The notes under the pieces were generated by a model. That model was not told the origin of the DNA. It searched no databases and was given only the letters and a program-made list of their open reading frames with translations. A DNA stretch of 64,000 nt from NCBI RefSeq assembly GCF_024206475.1, contig NZ_JAMBPR010000005.1, positions 146,734 through 210,733 on the forward strand, written 5' to 3'. This document shows positions 59,835-64,000 of this stretch, piece by piece (position 1 is the first letter of the stretch; each line of letters opens with the position of its first letter). Both the position numbers and the translations under genes were made by a program. This stretch comes from Paraburkholderia sp. CNPSo 3274. Lineage in GTDB: Bacteria; Pseudomonadota; Gammaproteobacteria; Burkholderiales; Burkholderiaceae.

Positions 59835-62378
59835 TCAGCCAGCCACGCACGCCTCGAGCGCGCGCGGCATCAACTCGGCCGGCGCGGGACGCGCAAGCAG
59901 GAAACCTTGTGCGCGGTCGCAGCCGATCTCGCGCAGGAACTCGAGTTGCCGCGGCGTCTCGACGCCCTCGGCCACCACCGTGACACCGAGTGAACGCGCC
60001 ATCGCAACGATCGCGCGCACGATCGAGCGATCGCGGGCGGCGCTTTTCTTCACACGCGGCGACATCCCGGGCCCTGGCTCGGCCATGTCCGCGAGGAACG
60101 ACCGGTCCACCTTGAGCGTGTCGACCGGTAAGGACTGCAGGTACTTGAACGACGAATACCCCGTGCCGAAGTCGTCGATCGCGAGGCTGATGCCGCGCGC
60201 GGCGAGTTCTTGCAGTAACGCTTCGATGCCGCCCCGGCCCGACATCATCGCCATGCTCTCCACGAGTTCGAGTTGCAGCCGCGTGGCTGGCAGGCCTGTT
60301 TCGCTGAGTATCGTCGTGAGCTGATGCAGAAAGCCGTCGTGAAGACATTGCCGCGCCGAAAGATTCACGCTGATGCGGCCGAAGTCGAAGCCCTCGTCCA
60401 GCCACTCGCGCGCCTGCCGGCAGGCCTCGCGCATCACCCACGCGCCGAGCGGCACGATCAATGAGGATTCCTCGGCAATCGGTATGAACTGGTCGGGCGG
60501 CACGAGGCCGCGGCGCGGGTGCTGCCAGCGCACGAGCGCCTCGATATTGACGAGCGATCCACTCGCCACATCGAATTCGGGCTGATAGTGCAGCACGAGT
60601 TCGTCAGCCTCCAGCGCATGGTGCAGCTCGCTTTCGAGCACGATGCGCTCCATTGCCGACGACGTCATCGGCGCGGCGAAGAAGCGGAAGTTGTTCTTGC
60701 CCGCGTCCTTGGCCTCGTACATCGCGCGGTCGGCCTGCATGAGCAGTTGCCGCGGATCGCGCGCGTCGTCCGGATACATGCTGATGCCGATGCTCGGCGT
60801 GACGAACAGCAGTTGCTCGCCTATATGCATCGCGGCGCCCACGCGCCCGAGCAGCCCCTGGGCGATCTGCCCGACGTGGCGAATGTCTTCGATATCTTCG
60901 ATCAGCAGCGTGAATTCGTCCCCGCCAAGGCGCGCCACCGTATCGGTCTCGCGCACCGCTTCGCGCAGGCGCGTCGCGATCACGGTGAGCGCCTCGTCGC
61001 CAACGCCGTGGCCCATCGTGTCGTTGATGAGCTTGAAGCGGTCGAGGTCGAGGAACAACACCGCGACGCGCTTGCCCGAGCGGCGTGCGCGCGCGAGCGA
61101 CAGCGTGAGGCGCTCGGTGAAGAGCGTGCGATTGGGCAGGCCCGTCAAGGCGTCGTGCGTCGCGAGGTAGCTCAGGCGCTCCTCGGTCTCGCGGCGCTGC
61201 GTGATGTCCGCGAAGATCGCGGCGTAATGCGTGCAGCGGCCGCTCGGGTCGCAGATGCTGGAAATCGTCAGGTATTCCAGGTAAAGCGCGCCGTCCTTGC
61301 GGCGGTTCCAGATTTCGCCCTTCCAGTGGCCGTTTTGCTGCAGACTGCGCCAGAGCGCGCTGTAGAACGCCGGGCCCTGGCGGCCCGAGTTGAGCAGGCT
61401 CGCGTTGCGCCCTAGCGCCTCGTGCTCCGTATAGCCCGTGAGCCGCGTAAAGGCGGGATTCACGCGTTCGATGGTGCCGTCGAGGTCGGTGATCATCACG
61501 CCATCGAGCGTCGACTCCACCACCTGGTCGGCAAGGCGCAGGTTCGCGCGCGAGGCGAGCAGCGCGTCGTCGCGCTCGCGCAGCGCCATCTGCAACTCGC
61601 GCACGAAGCCGTCTTCGATGTCGTGCAGGATATGCGAGAGGTCGAGCAGGCCCGCGAGACTCCCGTCTTCGCCGATCACGCCAACGTGGCGCATGCGGTG
61701 CTCGACGAGATACTGACGCGCGGCGTAGAGGCTTTGCGAATGCGCGAGCGAGCGCAGCGGCCGGCTCGCGCGCGCGCCGACCATGCCGTCAAGCGTGCCT
61801 GTGGCAGCGAGGCGCACCACGTCGCGCTCGGTCACAATGCCAAAGTCGCCTTCGGGATAGCTCACGACGAGTGCACTCAGACGCCGCGCACGCATGCGCT
61901 GCATGGCATCGTGCAGGGACATGCGCGCGTCGACCACGAGCGGCATCGCCGCGTTGACCGAGCCGACCGTCTTCAGCCGCAGAAAGCACTCGAGCCCCTG
62001 GTTCATGACCAGGTCGGTTTGCGTGACGATGCCGAGCGAGCGGCCCGACTCATCCACCACGAGACAATGGCGGATGCCCTCGCGCTTGAAGCGCAGGGCG
62101 GCGTCGCGCAGACGCGTGCTTGCAGGCAGCGCGCGCACCGGATGGCTCATTGCGTGGCGGATGGGCAGCGCAAGCGCGGCGGCGTCTTCGTCCAGCGCGA
62201 GCGCGTCGTGCTCGGTCCAGATGCCGACGGGCCGCCCCATTTCGGTGATCACGATGGCGCTATAGCGCCGCTCGCTCATCATGCGCGCCGCTTCGCGAAT
62301 CGGCACGTCGGGCCCGCAGGCAAGCGGCGGCCCTGAAAGTAGCTGCCCGATTTCCAGGTCCAGCGTGTGGTGTTGCAT
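59835..62378 (-). CDS. CBS - PAS - GGDEF - EAL cyclic di-GMP protein
   Basis: An 847-residue soluble protein from the ATG at 62378. CBS motifs occupy about residues 1-255 (for example [77 protein letters not shown]), probably four in two pairs. PAS is at about 280-395, GGDEF at about 400-570 with intact RLGGDEF, EAL at about 575-835 with [11 protein letters not shown] and later [13 protein letters not shown]. Both catalytic motifs look complete. CBS domains usually bind adenylates, so this may link nucleotide charge to c-di-GMP. It heads the unit with the small protein and the MCP. Confidence 0.9.
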   Translation of the reverse strand: MQHHTLDLEIGQLLSGPPLACGPDVPIREAARMMSERRYSAIVITEMGRPVGIWTEHDALALDEDAAALALPIRHAMSHPVRALPASTRLRDAALRFKREGIRHCLVVDESGRSLGIVTQTDLVMNQGLECFLRLKTVGSVNAAMPLVVDARMSLHDAMQRMRARRLSALVVSYPEGDFGIVTERDVVRLAATGTLDGMVGARASRPLRSLAHSQSLYAARQYLVEHRMRHVGVIGEDGSLAGLLDLSHILHDIEDGFVRELQMALRERDDALLASRANLRLADQVVESTLDGVMITDLDGTIERVNPAFTRLTGYTEHEALGRNASLLNSGRQGPAFYSALWRSLQQNGHWKGEIWNRRKDGALYLEYLTISSICDPSGRCTHYAAIFADITQRRETEERLSYLATHDALTGLPNRTLFTERLTLSLARARRSGKRVAVLFLDLDRFKLINDTMGHGVGDEALTVIATRLREAVRETDTVARLGGDEFTLLIEDIEDIRHVGQIAQGLLGRVGAAMHIGEQLLFVTPSIGISMYPDDARDPRQLLMQADRAMYEAKDAGKNNFRFFAAPMTSSAMERIVLESELHHALEADELVLHYQPEFDVASGSLVNIEALVRWQHPRRGLVPPDQFIPIAEESSLIVPLGAWVMREACRQAREWLDEGFDFGRISVNLSARQCLHDGFLHQLTTILSETGLPATRLQLELVESMAMMSGRGGIEALLQELAARGISLAIDDFGTGYSSFKYLQSLPVDTLKVDRSFLADMAEPGPGMSPRVKKSAARDRSIVRAIVAMARSLGVTVVAEGVETPRQLEFLREIGCDRAQGFLLARPAPAELMPRALEACVAG

Positions 62379-62630
62379 GTTGCGCCCCGAACCGCACTGC
62401 GATGTCTTTGTGAGATAGCGGGAAACTAACAGTGGGCAGGGGGCCGTCAATTGACGGAAATCAAGGTTTTGACCGCCCGAGACGACGCAAACGTTTGCGC
62501 TCCGACTAACCGGAATAACAGGGCGGCATCAACTGTCGCACGCCTGCGACAAACTTGATGCGCATAAACTTTTATACGTGGAATCGCACAATCTAGTTTT
62601 CTGGACGAATAATCCATTAAACTGGACGCC
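62379..62630. promoter_or_regulatory. Divergent promoter region
   Basis: A 252-bp gap between the c-di-GMP gene (-) and the XRE-cupin gene (+). The part next to the XRE gene (62560-62625) is AT-rich, with TATACG and TCTAGT stretches, as expected for promoters. No strong dyad was identified. Confidence 0.35.
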
Positions 62631-63203
62631 ATGGATATCCACACCAATATCGCCCGCCGCCTGCGCGAACTGCGCGACGCCAAAAGCTGGTCACTCGAAG
62701 CGCTGGCCGAGCGCAGTTCGGTAAGCCGCTCGAACATCTCACTCATCGAACGCGGGGAAAGCAGCCCCACGGCCGTCGTGCTCGACAAGCTCGCCACGGC
62801 GCTTGGCGTTTCGCTTGCGTCGCTCTTCGAGGCGCCGGGCGACGATGCGCGGCAGGCCCCTTCCCCGCACGCCGCGGCCCCCGATCAAGCGGTTTGGACC
62901 GACCCCGAGTCGGGCTACGTGCGACGCAATCTCTCGCCGCCCGCATGGTCGCCCATCCAGCTCGTGGAAGTGCACTTTCCGCCTGGCCAGCGCGTGGCCT
63001 ACGACACGAGCCTGCGCGACGCGGAAATTTACCAACAGGTTTGGGTGATGGAAGGCACGATGGAGATGACGGTCGGCGAGCGCCTGTGGCGGCTCGAAAC
63101 CGGCGACTGCCTCGCGATGCGCCTGGACTGCCCTATCGTCTATCGCAATCCCACCAACAAACCGGCGCGCTATGTCGTCGCGCTCTGCAGGACCACTAAC
63201 TGA
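62631..63203 (+). CDS. XRE-family regulator with C-terminal cupin
   Basis: A 190-residue protein. The HTH is at residues 7-60 (IARRLRELRDAKSWSLEALA; ERSSVSRSNISLIERGESSP), followed by a linker, then a single cupin at about 110-185 (VEVHFPPGQRVAYDTS; QQVWVMEGTMEMTVGERLW; ETGDCLAMRLDCPIVYRNP). PuuR/SutR-like members sense amines or other small molecules. The GNAT gene 16 bases downstream is probably its target and co-transcribed. Confidence 0.88.
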   Translation: MDIHTNIARRLRELRDAKSWSLEALAERSSVSRSNISLIERGESSPTAVVLDKLATALGVSLASLFEAPGDDARQAPSPHAAAPDQAVWTDPESGYVRRNLSPPAWSPIQLVEVHFPPGQRVAYDTSLRDAEIYQQVWVMEGTMEMTVGERLWRLETGDCLAMRLDCPIVYRNPTNKPARYVVALCRTTN

Positions 63204-63219
63204 CCGGGTTCACATTCAC

Positions 63220-63756
63220 ATGAGCGAATCAATCAACGTACGCCGCCTCGCGGCTGAACAGGCGCAAGCCTGCGCGCCCGCGCTTGCGGACGTGCTCATC
63301 GACTGCGTGGAGGGCGGTGCCTCGGTGAGCTTCATGCTGCCGATTGCGCGCGAGACGGCGCTCGCGTTCTGGCGCGGGGTGGCGCAAGAGGTGGCGCGAG
63401 GTGAACGCATTCTGCTCGCGGCCGAAGACGCGCAGCAGCGCATTGTGGGCACGGCGCAGCTCGTGACGGCGCAACCGGAAAACCAGGCGCATCGCGCCGA
63501 TGTCGCCAAGGTGCTGGTGCATCGCGCCGCACGCGGGCGAGGTGTGGGGCTGAGCCTCATGCTCGCAATCGACGAGGCGGCAAGGCAAGCCGGAAAATCG
63601 GTGCTCGTGCTCGACACCGTGACGGGCGGCGCGGCCGAACGGCTCTATGCGCGCGCGGGATGGGAGCGTGTGGGCGCCGTGCCGAATTACGCGCTGATGC
63701 CGGACGGCGCACTTTGTGGCTCCACGTTCTATCACAAGCAACTGGTGAGCTACTAG
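63220..63756 (+). CDS. GNAT-family N-acetyltransferase
   Basis: A 178-residue protein from the ATG at 63220 (MSESINVRRLAAEQAQACAP). The acetyl-CoA binding block is VAKVLVHRAARGRGVGLSLM, the R/QxxGxG/A motif A being RGRGVG. Then DEAARQAGKSVLVLDTVTGGAAERLYARAGWERVGAVPNYAL covers motifs B and the typical C-terminal strand. It probably acetylates a small amine or antibiotic. The neighbouring XRE-cupin regulator is 16 bases upstream. Confidence 0.87.
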   Translation: MSESINVRRLAAEQAQACAPALADVLIDCVEGGASVSFMLPIARETALAFWRGVAQEVARGERILLAAEDAQQRIVGTAQLVTAQPENQAHRADVAKVLVHRAARGRGVGLSLMLAIDEAARQAGKSVLVLDTVTGGAAERLYARAGWERVGAVPNYALMPDGALCGSTFYHKQLVSY

Positions 63757-63795
63757 TCCATTGCGTCATTGAAAAAGCACCTTATTTGGTATTCA

Positions 63796-64000
63796 ATGAA
63801 ACACATGGAAAAGATGAACTTAACCACGCTTGAGCGCAAACAATTGCTGTCGGCGGCTCGTAGTCAAACGGTGCGCGCAGCAGACACGCGGCGTGCCCGG
63901 TTGATCCTGATGCTTGACGACGGAGAGACACGTGAGGCGATCATGCAGCGGCTGCGCTGTGACTCCCGCTTCATTAGCCGTTGGTCGAGCCGGTTTCTGG
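63796..64000 (+). CDS. IS630-family transposase, N-terminal part (cut by window edge)
   Basis: The first 68 codons of a transposase; the frame is open to the last base. MNLTTLERKQLLSAARSQTV, DTRRARLILMLDDGETREAI and RLRCDSRFISRWSSRFL make up the helix-turn-helix N-terminus of IS630-type transposases. Three ATGs (63796, 63805, 63814) could be the start. The left end of the element should lie between the GNAT stop (63756) and here; I could not fix the inverted repeat without the other end. It marks an insertion just after the GNAT gene. Confidence 0.75.
   Translation, partial: MKHMEKMNLTTLERKQLLSAARSQTVRAADTRRARLILMLDDGETREAIMQRLRCDSRFISRWSSRFL

Noticed and set aside
1..64000. CRISPR arrays, tRNA and rRNA genes
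   Set aside because: No regularly spaced repeats and no cloverleaf or rRNA-like segments were noticed in the gaps; a tRNAscan or Infernal run would settle this.

Overview
The window reads as a chromosome or chromid segment of a Burkholderiales bacterium, most like Paraburkholderia, Caballeronia or Burkholderia. The signs are high GC with strong third-position GC bias, many LysR and GlxA/AraC-type regulators, several EmrAB-type efflux operons with NodT-family outer-membrane lipoproteins, DUF4148 and DUF3331 proteins typical of that group, and an operon pairing acetoacetate decarboxylase with a patatin-like lipase. These assignments come from reading the sequence; no database search was run. 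I saw no rRNA, tRNA or CRISPR array.

Layout. 0-6 kb: an MFS exporter divergent from a LysR gene, a second closely similar LysR gene, a remnant of a flavin-dependent luciferase-like enzyme, a SnoaL-like protein, and methylmalonate-semialdehyde dehydrogenase. 6-11.6 kb: one 1842-residue sensor joining a degenerate protein-kinase domain, an NTPase, GAF, PAS and a histidine kinase. 11.7-17.5 kb: a tripartite efflux operon with a divergent LysR regulator. 17.5-24.2 kb: a Mug glycosylase, a GlxA-type regulator, an orphan 2-oxoglutarate-dehydrogenase E1 paralogue followed by a DJ-1-like protein and an ArsR regulator, then another LysR. 24.2-29.7 kb: a second tripartite efflux operon with two MarR regulators; matching dyads lie in its three promoters. 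30-34 kb: small enzymes (VOC, atypical SDR, tautomerase, PfpI-like, DUF4863). 34.2-39.8 kb: patatin and acetoacetate decarboxylase, a serine hydrolase, a diguanylate cyclase and DUF4148. 39.9-43.5 kb: decayed sequence (LacI and GH31 remnants), a lipoprotein and an AT-richer gap. 43.6-47.7 kb: LigJ/LigK-like lower ring-cleavage enzymes, a transporter and a LysR. 48-52 kb: a small repeat protein, an MFS exporter and two convergent GlxA regulators. 52-57.8 kb: a sugar-type ABC importer and its probable GntR/FCD regulator. 57.8-62.4 kb: a chemoreceptor, a small protein and a CBS-PAS-GGDEF-EAL protein. 62.6-64 kb: an XRE-cupin regulator, a GNAT acetyltransferase, and the start of an IS630-type transposase cut by the window edge.

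The segment is accessory: efflux, aromatic and acyl catabolism, and regulators. Degraded genes recur: an AraC remnant, a frameshifted LacI joined to a GH31 tail, a luciferase-like tail, a possible molybdoenzyme tail, a possible ParB fragment, and a GlxA gene with an early stop. The most distinctive regulatory signal is the ATCTG-N6-CAGAT dyad inside the promoter spacers of the MarR-linked efflux operon. The least familiar gene grouping is the lone E1 paralogue with a DJ-1-like protein. I found no defence system, secretion system or obviously unprecedented large machine.
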